DNA of 6,302 nt from Klebsiella pneumoniae (GCA_945873015.1 CAMCBY010000260.1:1-6302), one strand, 5' to 3'. Counted from the first letter of the stretch, positions 1 through 5,992 are shown. Translations and numbers: made by a program. The notes: generated by a model not told the origin, from the sequence alone.

Positions 1-165
1 AGCGGGCTGGGCGAGATGGGATTCACCGCCGCGGGTCGGCACCGCGGTCACGATGACAGTATCAACACTGTCGTCATTGGTAGGGCTGGACTCGGCGGCC
101 TGCAGACCACCGCACTGTGCGCACAGTAAAGCTGCGCCGAGCAGGCGCAGGGGATGAGTATTCAT
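1..165 (-). CDS. TonB-dependent receptor, N-terminal fragment (runs off the window)
   Basis: Only the first 55 codons are inside the window; the gene continues past position 1. The product begins with a Sec-type signal peptide: MNTHPLRLLG followed by a hydrophobic stretch, with likely cleavage near residues 23-24 (LQA/AES). An acidic, disordered stretch follows, then DTVIVTAVPTRGG at about residues 35-47. This matches the TonB box and plug entry of outer-membrane TonB-dependent receptors, where 'D-x-V-x-V-T-A-x-x-x-x' is typical. Such receptors import metal chelates, haem, cobalamin or other scarce ligands using TonB-ExbBD energy. The ligand cannot be read from this fragment. The start at 165 is supported by a GGAAG ribosome-binding-like sequence 7 bases upstream. 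The gene lies 102 bp downstream of a small exported CxxC protein on the same strand, and a ZIP transporter lies further upstream, so a metal substrate is the best guess. The receptor-family call is fairly firm; the ligand is inference. Confidence 0.82.
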   Translation of the reverse strand, partial: MNTHPLRLLGAALLCAQCGGLQAAESSPTNDDSVDTVIVTAVPTRGGESHLAQPA

Positions 166-267
166 GATGAGCTTCCGTCCTGGCGCAGTTCAAAGGCATG
201 CGCCGAAAAATCAAATGCCGCCACCGCCGGCCGCGTACAGAACGCAGCGTGGTGCTGGAATAAAGAT
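166..267 (-). promoter_or_regulatory. Spacer between the CxxC protein gene and the receptor gene
   Basis: This 102-bp gap separates two same-strand genes. On the minus strand it contains a short GC-rich hairpin-like segment followed by ATTTGATTTTT (about 234-206), which could be a weak terminator. After that comes AT-richer sequence and then the GGAAG preceding the receptor start. No convincing -35/-10 pair or operator was found. The gap is long enough for the receptor to have its own promoter, but the sequence does not prove it. Confidence 0.3.
206..234 (-). terminator. Weak candidate intrinsic terminator
   Basis: Read on the minus strand, a GCCG...CGGC stem of about 4 bp with a 7-base loop is followed by ATTTGATTTTT. 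The stem is short and the T-tract is interrupted, so this is marginal. It would end the transcript of the small CxxC gene before the receptor gene. Confidence 0.2.
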
Positions 268-585
268 CTAGATCGGAAGCCTGTCGGGCGGGGCACGCGC
301 CTGGAACGGCGCGTCACTCTGCGCTACATCGAGCACACTCGTGGTCGTTGTGCCATGCAGAACGCGCTCGATGTGGGGTAACTCGATGCTGGCCGGCGCC
401 AGTCCCTGGTCGAGATGCTGGGCGGCGATACACAGGCCGCACACCACCTGACTGTGGTCGGCGTCCTGAAAATAATCATGCCCGGCAGCGTGGGCGAACA
501 ATGACAACTGAGCCGCCAGCAACAACGCCACCAGCGTCGCGGTATGGCGACGTGGGATCAGCAGCGATGGTCGAAAGCGCATCAT
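268..585 (-). CDS. Small exported protein with His/CxxC motif (DUF2946 / 'zinc chaperone'-like)
   Basis: This is a 105-residue protein starting MMRFRPSLL. Residues 1-14 are basic, a hydrophobic stretch spans about 16-34, and AHA-A at 31-34 gives a likely signal peptidase site, so the mature part should be periplasmic. The mature N-terminus has H36, H44 and C49-G-L-C52, a compact set of potential metal ligands. The layout (signal peptide, then His/Asp, then CxLC, then a low-complexity tail) resembles small DUF2946-type proteins and those named 'ABC-type zinc uptake system zinc chaperone', often found next to TonB receptors. The family link comes from this pattern only; no full-length match could be tested. 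The start is ambiguous: a TTG at 621 would add 12 residues, but ATG at 585 or 582 fits a normal signal peptide. No Shine-Dalgarno sequence is visible before it. The gene precedes a TonB receptor on the same strand, which fits a metal-uptake role. Ligand and function are unproven. Confidence 0.6.
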   Translation of the reverse strand: MMRFRPSLLIPRRHTATLVALLLAAQLSLFAHAAGHDYFQDADHSQVVCGLCIAAQHLDQGLAPASIELPHIERVLHGTTTTSVLDVAQSDAPFQARAPPDRLPI

Positions 586-592
586 GACCGCG

Positions 593-621
593 ATGCTAAC
601 GCGAAGCCCGCGGCCACTCAA
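593..621 (-). promoter_or_regulatory. Candidate sigma70-type promoter before the small CxxC gene
   Basis: On the minus strand, TTGAGT (621-616) and TAGCAT (598-593) are separated by exactly 17 bases. Each hexamer matches the consensus at 4 of 6 positions. Initiation would fall at about 586, directly at the ATG at 585/582, giving a leaderless or nearly leaderless mRNA. This agrees with the absence of a ribosome binding site. It is a weak match in GC-rich DNA and remains a candidate. Confidence 0.3.
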
Positions 622-665
622 TCACGCGCGCTGCGCAGACTGAGCGGACACGGGCGTGCCGGACT

Positions 666-2321
666 TCAATCCTGCCAGGGTACGCGCGCGGAGGTGATAC
701 GACTCGGCCCCAGAATCTGCGGGGTCTGTTGATAGCCGAGGTCTTGCAGTTCGTCCCGCGTACCGCTGACCAGGCGCTCGAAGCTGATCCGTTTGGCCTT
801 GCGCAAGCGTTTGGCAAACGCAAAAGTGAACGCGCCATAGCTGTGCACGCCATGACGATATTCATAGGAAAACTGGTCCTCGGCGCAGGCCTCGATGATG
901 AGCGGCAGATAGGGCCCGACCGCGGAGGCCTGTTGTTTGTCGCGGCGATATTGCGCCTGGCTCTGGCCGCGCACCCGCGACGCGCGGCCAATCCACGCGG
1001 TGGTGCCGTTGTCACCAAAAAAGGCTTTGTTGACCGCTTCATCACTGGAGAAACGTGCGTTGATGCGTTTGAAGTCGCGCGGTACCCACATATCGCTGGC
1101 GCTGTCCCACTTGATCTCGCGATGACGAATGTCATCCGGCGGAATCAAACCGCGGACGCGCGCACCTCCCTGGCGATGCATGCCGCCGGAATGGCAGCAA
1201 TCGAGAATCATGGCGAAACGGGTGTCGTAGGGCAGCTGGCTGTACAGCGCGAAAATCTGGTCGTCGATAATCGCGTGTTCCCGTGACCAGTCGAAATCCC
1301 ACGGCACCAGACTCTCGGTCTGGCGATCGGGTTCGAAATTCTCGCCATATTCCGGAATGCGCGCTCCATGCCCACTGTAGAAGAACACCCGCTCTTCACC
1401 GGCACGGGGTTCATCCAGCAGCCATTGCAAACGCTCGAGAATGCCTTTGGCGGTGGCGCGCTCATCGAGGCACACACGAATGCTCTCGGGCGGAAAGCCG
1501 CATTCCTGCAACACCGAACTCATGAGGAAAACGTCGTTGACGCAACCTTCGAGACGGTCTTCGGCGTTGGGATAATTATTGATGCCCACCAGCAGCGCGC
1601 GTTTGTCGGGTTTGCGTGGTTCGCGCTTGCGCGCGGTGGCCCGCGCGCCGCTGACACGCGCGCCGAAAGCCCGCCCGCCGCGCTGCCCGCCCAACAGTGG
1701 CCACCACATCTGGTCAACGGTATTGCGGTGTTTGAGATATTCGGTGGCCTCATGGTCGGCCATGCCGGGGATATCAAAAGGCGCTTCGACCTGGCGGAAA
1801 TTGTTCGCCTCCCACAGCCTTATCGGCGCGGTGAAGACATCGTCGTGCTGGTTATAGAGGTGATACCACTCACGCACCGGCAGCGGCTCGATACGGCCAT
1901 TGGTCAGATTGCGCACCACGAACGGGTTGCCAATCTGCGAACCGAGCGACACATAACGCGCTTTGGCGAGCACGTCTTTGAGCGACGCCGCAGCGGCGTC
2001 GCGATGACTGAAGGCGTTGTAGGTGATGAGCGAACCGAGACTATGGGCGAGAATGATGTCGGGCTGTTCCTTTGCCACCGCATCGAGCACAAGCTTGCGT
2101 GAGCGCTTCTTGAAATCTTCGTCTTCCAGCCACGCCACCACGTAGCCGGCGGTCCATTTGATTTTGTCGGAGATGTCGCCAAGCACACCGCGCCGGCCGC
2201 TGACGGTCGTGCTGACCGCACTGCTGGCGAGCTTGGCAACCGCTTGCATGCTCTCCCAGACGGATAGGTCGACCTTGGCGAAAATATCGTCGTAGCTGAC
2301 AAAGCAGAATTCGAGTTGCAC
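666..2321 (-). CDS. Alpha/beta-hydrolase-metacaspase (peptidase C14) fusion, intact part downstream of an in-frame amber codon
   Basis: This is a 551-codon frame opening at a GTG (2321). It is the 3' part of a gene whose natural start is almost certainly ATG 2435 (see the separate entry). Residue numbers here count from the GTG; add 38 for the full-length numbering. Residues 1-210 are the rest of an alpha/beta-hydrolase. DIILAHSLGSLIT (88-100) holds the nucleophile elbow with Ser94, NQHDDV (157-162) is a plausible catalytic-acid loop, and His190/His198 are candidate histidines. Residues 211-240 are a Gly/Arg-rich linker. Residues 240 to about 510 are a metacaspase-like domain: ALLVGINNYP, LEGCVND, FFYSGHGA with His318, TESLVPWDFD, and ILDCCHSGG with the expected nucleophile Cys376. 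Both members of the His/Cys dyad are present, so the peptidase looks competent. Metacaspases generally cleave after Arg/Lys, and the basic linker could be a self-processing site (inference). The GTG has no strong ribosome binding site and would give a hydrolase without its first strand and oxyanion-loop motif. Domain calls are firm; whether the protein is made is open. Confidence 0.85.
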   Translation of the reverse strand: MQLEFCFVSYDDIFAKVDLSVWESMQAVAKLASSAVSTTVSGRRGVLGDISDKIKWTAGYVVAWLEDEDFKKRSRKLVLDAVAKEQPDIILAHSLGSLITYNAFSHRDAAAASLKDVLAKARYVSLGSQIGNPFVVRNLTNGRIEPLPVREWYHLYNQHDDVFTAPIRLWEANNFRQVEAPFDIPGMADHEATEYLKHRNTVDQMWWPLLGGQRGGRAFGARVSGARATARKREPRKPDKRALLVGINNYPNAEDRLEGCVNDVFLMSSVLQECGFPPESIRVCLDERATAKGILERLQWLLDEPRAGEERVFFYSGHGARIPEYGENFEPDRQTESLVPWDFDWSREHAIIDDQIFALYSQLPYDTRFAMILDCCHSGGMHRQGGARVRGLIPPDDIRHREIKWDSASDMWVPRDFKRINARFSSDEAVNKAFFGDNGTTAWIGRASRVRGQSQAQYRRDKQQASAVGPYLPLIIEACAEDQFSYEYRHGVHSYGAFTFAFAKRLRKAKRISFERLVSGTRDELQDLGYQQTPQILGPSRITSARVPWQD

Positions 2322-2330
2322 GCCACTTTG

Positions 2331-2435
2331 CTACGCAAACACCTCGCGCACGGTTTGTTCCCAGTCTTCTTTCCACGGCGAGGAACGGTGATCACCGAGC
2401 CCGTGAACGCCCATGATTTTCAGTGTCTGTGGCAT
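2331..2435 (-). pseudogene. 5' piece of the hydrolase-metacaspase gene, ending in a premature TAG
   Basis: From ATG 2435 the minus strand reads 34 codons: MPQTLKIMGVHGLGDHRSSP, then WKEDWEQTVREVFA, then TAG at 2333-2331. The same reading frame continues through Q-S-G into VQLEFCFVSYDD, without any shift, to the stop at 666. The piece is exactly what a hydrolase domain needs at its start: a first beta strand (LKIMGV), an HGLGD oxyanion-type motif at residues 11-15, and a helix with conserved Trp/Glu. The start is set by a perfect AGGAGG 8 bases upstream of ATG 2435. Joined across the TAG the protein would be 589 positions long. One base change, such as CAG to TAG, explains the interruption. 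It could be a recent nonsense mutation, a sequencing error, or a recoded or suppressed stop. The continuity of frame and domain makes the interruption certain as read; its cause is not known. Confidence 0.85.
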
Positions 2436-2443
2436 CTCCATGC

Positions 2444-2449
2444 CCTCCT
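2444..2449 (-). promoter_or_regulatory. Perfect Shine-Dalgarno (AGGAGG) of the hydrolase-metacaspase gene
   Basis: AGGAGG on the minus strand lies 8 bases before ATG 2435 and only 2 bases before an in-frame ATG at 2441. The spacing selects 2435 as the start. It also shows that the gene's real translation start lies upstream of the in-frame TAG at 2333-2331, not at the GTG at 2321. Confidence 0.75.
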
Positions 2450-2531
2450 GCGGTGTTGCGAAGGGCCTCGATGCTACGCGCGTGCGGCGCAGCGTTCTAT
2501 GGCAATTGGCACGCTCTGCGCGTCGCCAGAC

Positions 2532-3290
2532 TCACACATGGACAAAGAAATTGAGCGCCAGACCGAGGGAGATCAGGCACACCTGAATGATGGTGTCGCG
2601 CAAGCCTATCTTGCGGTTCAAGGTCGGCATGAGATCCGACACCGCAATGTAAATGAAACTCGCGGCGGTAAAGGCCAGAAAATAGGGAATCACGCCACGC
2701 ACCGCGTCCATTGCGAACCAGGCGAGGGTCGCGCCGATGATCATGGTCAGCGAGGTCAACAGATTGAAGGTAAATGCGCGCCGCGGCGTATAACCGCTGT
2801 GCAGCAGAATGGCAAAATCGCCGAGCTCCTGCGGGATCTCATGGGCGATGATGGCCAGCGAGGTGACCACCCCGAGATGGAAGTCGGCGGTAAAGGACGC
2901 TGCGATCAGCACGCCGTCGAGAAAATTATGAAACGCGTCGCCGACCAGGATCAGCGCGCCGGCGGGCGCCTCGTGACAGGCCTCGCCGGAGTCATGTTCC
3001 TGGTGGTGATGATGGCGCCACACCAAGCCCTTTTCGAGCAGGAAGAACACCAGAATGGCCAGCAGCGCCGTCGCCATAAGGCCTTGAATGTTGTCGCTGC
3101 GCTGCTCGAGCGCCTCGGGCAACAGATGCAGAAAACCCGCGCCGAGCAGCATGCCGATGGCGAAACTGACCAGATAGGTGACGGTGTGATCGCGCACCCT
3201 TTCGGGCAGCAACAGATAAGTGCCCGCCGCTGCTGCGCTCAATACGCTGCCGCCGAGACTCGCCAGCATGATCCAGAGAAAGGTAGACAT
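2532..3290 (-). CDS. ZIP-family divalent metal transporter
   Basis: This is a 252-residue integral membrane protein with about eight hydrophobic segments (roughly 4-26, 37-59, 68-89, 111-132, 140-162, 173-197, 201-220, 232-250), the normal size and topology for bacterial ZIP permeases. The signature is clear. GDAFHNFLDGVLI (117-129, with Asp118, His121, Asn122, Asp125) and HEIPQELGD (150-158, with His150, Glu151, Glu155) are the metal-binding TM4 and TM5 motifs. The latter is close to the HExPHExGD form of the LIV-1/GufA-like group. A His-rich loop (HHHHQEHDSGEACHE, 93-107) between the third and fourth segments is typical and may sense or bind metal. ZIP proteins move Zn2+, Fe2+ or Mn2+ into the cytoplasm; the exact ion cannot be read here. 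ATG 3290 was preferred to a longer frame because it begins just before the first membrane segment. The gene diverges from the acyl-CoA ligase and lies 90-97 bp upstream of the metacaspase gene on the same strand. Confidence 0.93.
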   Translation of the reverse strand: MSTFLWIMLASLGGSVLSAAAAGTYLLLPERVRDHTVTYLVSFAIGMLLGAGFLHLLPEALEQRSDNIQGLMATALLAILVFFLLEKGLVWRHHHHQEHDSGEACHEAPAGALILVGDAFHNFLDGVLIAASFTADFHLGVVTSLAIIAHEIPQELGDFAILLHSGYTPRRAFTFNLLTSLTMIIGATLAWFAMDAVRGVIPYFLAFTAASFIYIAVSDLMPTLNRKIGLRDTIIQVCLISLGLALNFFVHV

Positions 3291-3437
3291 CGCGCTCTGC
3301 GGCAGGAATTCTTCAGTCCAACGGACGTCGATTATAGTATCAACGCACGGCCGCGCGGCACGGGCACTCAAGACCATCCCTGCGGGCGCACGAAAGCCAG
3401 GGCCAAATCAAAAAGAAAGTTGGGGGGAATCGTCACC
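3291..3437. promoter_or_regulatory. Divergent intergenic region with an operator-like palindrome
   Basis: This 147-bp spacer separates the leftward ZIP gene from the rightward ligase gene and should contain both promoters. On the minus strand a perfect TATAAT occurs at 3336-3331, about 40 bases before the ZIP start, but no good -35 lies 16-18 bases away. Overlapping it is the imperfect palindrome GTCGATTATAGTATCAAC (3327-3344, 6 of 9 pairs matching). A palindrome over a -10 box is the usual arrangement for a repressor, and a metal regulator such as Zur or Fur would suit a ZIP gene. The match to any known box is too weak to name one. A second palindrome, GCCGCGCGGC, lies at 3350-3359. For the ligase gene only a TATAGT at 3333-3338 is visible as a possible -10. 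Confidence 0.4.
3422..3428 (+). promoter_or_regulatory. Ribosome binding site of the acyl-CoA ligase gene
   Basis: GGGGGGA ends 9 bases before ATG 3438. It favours this start over the in-frame ATG at 3444 and over the long upstream open frame, which is only the antisense of the ZIP gene. Confidence 0.55.
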
Positions 3438-4880
3438 ATGAGCATGGAATGTTGGGAATTCCCACCGCGTTACGACGACAGCTACACACCGCCCGCCGAC
3501 AGCCGTTACTGGTTTGTGCAACGCGAGACCATGGCGGCCGGCGATCGCGAGCGCGCGATCCTTGAGCGGCTCAAGGAAGTCTGTCGTTATGCCTATGCCA
3601 ACTCGACTTTCTATCGCAATCACTGGGACGCGGCCGGATTTCACCCCAGCCAGCTGAAGTCGCTGGAGGATTTCGAAGCGCGCGTGCCAGTCGTCACCAA
3701 GCGTCATCTGCGTGAGTCGCAGGCCCGCGAAGCTCCTTTTGGCGAACATCTGTGTATCCCGCGCGAGCAGGTGTTCCGTGTGCACGGCACCTCGGGCACG
3801 ACCGGCAGACCGACGGCCTTCGCCATCGGTCGCAACGACTGGCAGGCGATTGCCAACGCCCACGCGCGCGTGATGTGGGGCATGGGCGTACGGCCCTCGG
3901 ACACGGTGTGTGTGGCCGCCATCTTCAGTCTTTATCTCGGCAGCTGGGGCGCGCTGGCCGGGGCCGAAAGGCTCGGCGCGACGGTCTTCCCTTTCGGGGC
4001 CGGCGCGAGCGGCATGAGCGCACGCGCGGTGAGCTGGCTCGATCAAGTTCGCCCGACGGTGTTCTACGGCACGCCGACTTACGCACTACATCTGGCCGAA
4101 GTGGCCCGCGAGGAAGGACTCGACGCGCGCAAGTTCGGCTTGCGTGCGTTGATATTCTCCGGCGAGCCTGGCGCCTCGATACCGGCGGTGGTCGAAAAGC
4201 TGGAAGCAGCATTCGGCGCGCGCGTGTTCGATTCCGGCTCGATGGCCGAGATGACGCCGTGGATGCACGTCGGCGGCAGCGTCGAGTCATCGCCCGGCAT
4301 GCTGCTGTGGCAGGATCTGGTCTACACCGAGGTCTGCGACCCGGGCAATTTCCACCGTGTGCCCTATGGCAGCCGCGGCACGCCGGTTTACACCCACCTC
4401 GAACGCACCTCGCAGCCGATGATTCGACTGGTGTCGGGCGATCTGGCGATCTGGGAAAACGGCCCCAATCCGTGCGGGCGCACCTATCCACGTCTGCCCA
4501 ACGGCATCTTCGGCCGCATCGACGACATGTTCACCATCCGGGGCGAGAACATCTACCCGAGTGAAATCGACGCAGTATTGAACGCCGTGCCGGATTACGC
4601 CGGCGAGCATCGCATCCTCATCACCCGCGATGGCGCCATGGACGAACTGTTGCTGCAGGTCGAATGTGAGGATGACGCGCGTGCCGACCCCGACCGTCTC
4701 GCGCTCTTCCACGAAACCGTGCGCCATCGTCTCCTGAAGACCCTCGCGGTGCGTGCGCAGATTGAAGTGGTGGCCTCCCACAACTTCCCGCGCACCGACT
4801 TCAAGGCGCGGCGCGTGATCGAGAACCGCGAAGTGTTCCGCGAGATGCAGCACAAGCTTGAGGGCGGGCCGCGTTCGTAA
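3438..4880 (+). CDS. Phenylacetate-CoA ligase-like (PaaK family) AMP-forming acyl-CoA ligase
   Basis: This is a 480-residue member of the ANL adenylate-forming superfamily, on the PaaK-like branch. Enzymes of this family make an acyl-adenylate from a carboxylic acid and ATP, then transfer the acyl group to CoA in the cytoplasm. Visible motifs: the phosphate-binding loop GTSGTTGRPT (117-126); the acyl/adenine pocket region FYGTPTY (209-215) and LIFSGEPG (238-245); FDSGSMAEM (264-272) where PaaK has YGLSE, with Glu271 in the conserved acidic position; LVSGDLAIW (331-339); the hinge GRIDDMFTIRGENIYPSEID (359-378); and the C-terminal catalytic lysine segment FPRTDFKARRV with Lys456. All key elements are present, so it should be active. 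At 480 residues it is somewhat longer than typical PaaK (about 430-440), mainly at the N-terminus. The substrate is unknown; an aromatic or other organic acid is likely from the family. No other phenylacetate catabolic genes are visible. It is followed after 68 bp by a PaaY/CaiE-like hexapeptide gene, possibly in the same transcript. Confidence 0.92.
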   Translation: MSMECWEFPPRYDDSYTPPADSRYWFVQRETMAAGDRERAILERLKEVCRYAYANSTFYRNHWDAAGFHPSQLKSLEDFEARVPVVTKRHLRESQAREAPFGEHLCIPREQVFRVHGTSGTTGRPTAFAIGRNDWQAIANAHARVMWGMGVRPSDTVCVAAIFSLYLGSWGALAGAERLGATVFPFGAGASGMSARAVSWLDQVRPTVFYGTPTYALHLAEVAREEGLDARKFGLRALIFSGEPGASIPAVVEKLEAAFGARVFDSGSMAEMTPWMHVGGSVESSPGMLLWQDLVYTEVCDPGNFHRVPYGSRGTPVYTHLERTSQPMIRLVSGDLAIWENGPNPCGRTYPRLPNGIFGRIDDMFTIRGENIYPSEIDAVLNAVPDYAGEHRILITRDGAMDELLLQVECEDDARADPDRLALFHETVRHRLLKTLAVRAQIEVVASHNFPRTDFKARRVIENREVFREMQHKLEGGPRS

Positions 4881-4948
4881 GCCGCGGCCAGCACCCGCGC
4901 GGTGGTTTGAATTTTTATTGACTCGACTTTCCACGGAGCCCGTTCTCG
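4881..4948 (+). promoter_or_regulatory. Ligase-hexapeptide gene spacer with weak hairpin and T-rich run
   Basis: This short spacer contains CACC-CGCGC-GGTG, a 4-bp stem, followed by GTTTGAATTTTTATTG. It could be a weak or partial terminator or simply AT-rich leader sequence. GGAG, 10 bases before ATG 4949, is the likely ribosome binding site of the next gene. The short distance and shared strand still favour co-transcription. Confidence 0.3.
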
Positions 4949-5992
4949 ATGTTCGTCATTCCCTATCTCGAATTTCGCCCGCGTATCGCTGCCGATAGCA
5001 GTGTTGCCGCCGATGCCGCCGTGATCGGCCGCACTGAAGTCGGCGCACGCTGCCATCTCGGGCAACTCGCAACCTTGCGTGCCGATGGCGAGAGCATCCG
5101 CATCGCTGAGGACTGCTGGTTTGGCGATTTCAGCACCGTACATATCGCACACAGCGTATTTGCGGCGGTGGTCGGACGTGGTGTGACCGTCGGCTCTTTT
5201 GGCCTCGTGCATGCCTGCGATCTCGGTGATGGCTGCGTGGTCGGCGAACATGCGCTGGTGATGGACAACAGCCGTATCGGTGCCGGCGCGGTGATCGCGG
5301 CCGACAGCGTCGTGCCGCCGGGCAAAACCCTCGATGGTGGCTGGCTGTATGCCGGCGTGCCGGCCAAGGCCGTGCGACCGGTCAGTGCCGAAGAACTGGC
5401 AAGCCTGCACGCGCTGCTGCGCAACGGCACGGCCAGCAACGATGCCACCGTCAATGCGGTGCTGCGCAGTGCGCAACAGGTCGCCATGCCACGTCTGGTT
5501 GCGGGCTCAGGTCTGCCGACCACACTGGCGGCGGGTGCCTATGTCGCGCCGACCGCCATCGTCGACGGCAACCTCAGCCTCGCGCCGCAGAGCAGTGTGT
5601 GGTTCGGGGTGGAGATGGTCGGTGGTGGCGATGTCGTGATCGGTGCCGGCAGCAATGTGCAGGACAATACCCGCATCCATGTGGCGGCCGGCGAACGCGT
5701 ACACATTGGACAACGCGTGACGGTCGGTCACAACGTGCGTATGGCCGCTTGCGTGGTCGAAGACGACGCCATGGTGGGGATGGGCTCGGTGCTCGGTGCC
5801 GGCACTATCGTGCGTGCCGGCGGTGTGGTGGCGGCGGGTGCCGAGACTGCGCCCGGCACCGAAGTCGCGGCGGGCGAGATCTGGTCCGGTACGCCGGCGC
5901 GGCGCTGGAAGCCGTTACCTGCAGACAACCGCGCGAACTTCAAGCGCGGTGTCGAGGTGTATATCGAATACGCCGGCAACTACACGCGTTAA
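4949..5992 (+). CDS. Tandem (two-domain) gamma-carbonic-anhydrase-like left-handed beta-helix protein
   Basis: This is a 347-residue protein made of two consecutive hexapeptide-repeat domains (about 10-155 and 195-325). Each resembles the single-domain YrdA/PaaY/CaiE/Cam family, whose members are usually 170-220 residues. The N half ends GWLYAGVPAKAVRPVSAEEL and the C half EIWSGTPARRWKPL, the family's standard domain ending occurring twice, so this is an internal duplication. In the family three His bind metal: one in LHV, one in VGH, one in LHGC. The N half has His65, Ser83 and His88 (second His lost). The C half has His244, His261 and Ala266 (third His lost). The N half keeps an Arg44/Asp46 pair (RAD for RGD); the C half has GGGD but keeps the QD pair (238-239). 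Family members are trimers acting as carbonic anhydrases or as CoA thioesterases (PaaY). The upstream ligase hints at a CoA-related role, but acyltransferase-type or structural roles are possible. ATG 4949 matches the domain start. Confidence 0.85.
   Translation: MFVIPYLEFRPRIAADSSVAADAAVIGRTEVGARCHLGQLATLRADGESIRIAEDCWFGDFSTVHIAHSVFAAVVGRGVTVGSFGLVHACDLGDGCVVGEHALVMDNSRIGAGAVIAADSVVPPGKTLDGGWLYAGVPAKAVRPVSAEELASLHALLRNGTASNDATVNAVLRSAQQVAMPRLVAGSGLPTTLAAGAYVAPTAIVDGNLSLAPQSSVWFGVEMVGGGDVVIGAGSNVQDNTRIHVAAGERVHIGQRVTVGHNVRMAACVVEDDAMVGMGSVLGAGTIVRAGGVVAAGAETAPGTEVAAGEIWSGTPARRWKPLPADNRANFKRGVEVYIEYAGNYTR

Noticed and set aside
54..77. Inverted repeat GACAGT...ACTGTC near the left edge as an operator
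   Set aside because: It lies inside the receptor coding region (acidic DDSVDTV codons) with a short 6-bp stem, and is most simply a coding coincidence. The shared AGTATCAAC with the ZIP upstream palindrome is only 9 bases.
729..2102. Long plus-strand open frames antisense to the metacaspase gene
   Set aside because: They are GC-rich shadows of a minus-strand gene whose product has clear motifs. They show no ribosome binding sites or recognisable domains.
2331..2333. TAG read as pyrrolysine
   Set aside because: No sign of pyrrolysine genes or context in the window, and the site is not in a methylamine methyltransferase. Nonsense mutation, error or ordinary suppression is more economical.
2442..2531. 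Terminator or promoter between the ZIP and metacaspase genes
   Set aside because: Apart from the AGGAGG at 2449-2444, the 90 bases show no hairpin with a T-tract and no acceptable -35/-10 pair.
2316..3437. A long plus-strand open frame that would extend the acyl-CoA ligase upstream by 374 codons
   Set aside because: It is the antisense of the ZIP gene, has charged low-complexity composition and no domain, and the ligase has its own ribosome binding site and ATG at 3438.
4287..5476. Minus-strand open frames opposite the ligase and hexapeptide genes
   Set aside because: The plus-strand proteins have continuous family motifs over the same bases; the reverse frames have none.
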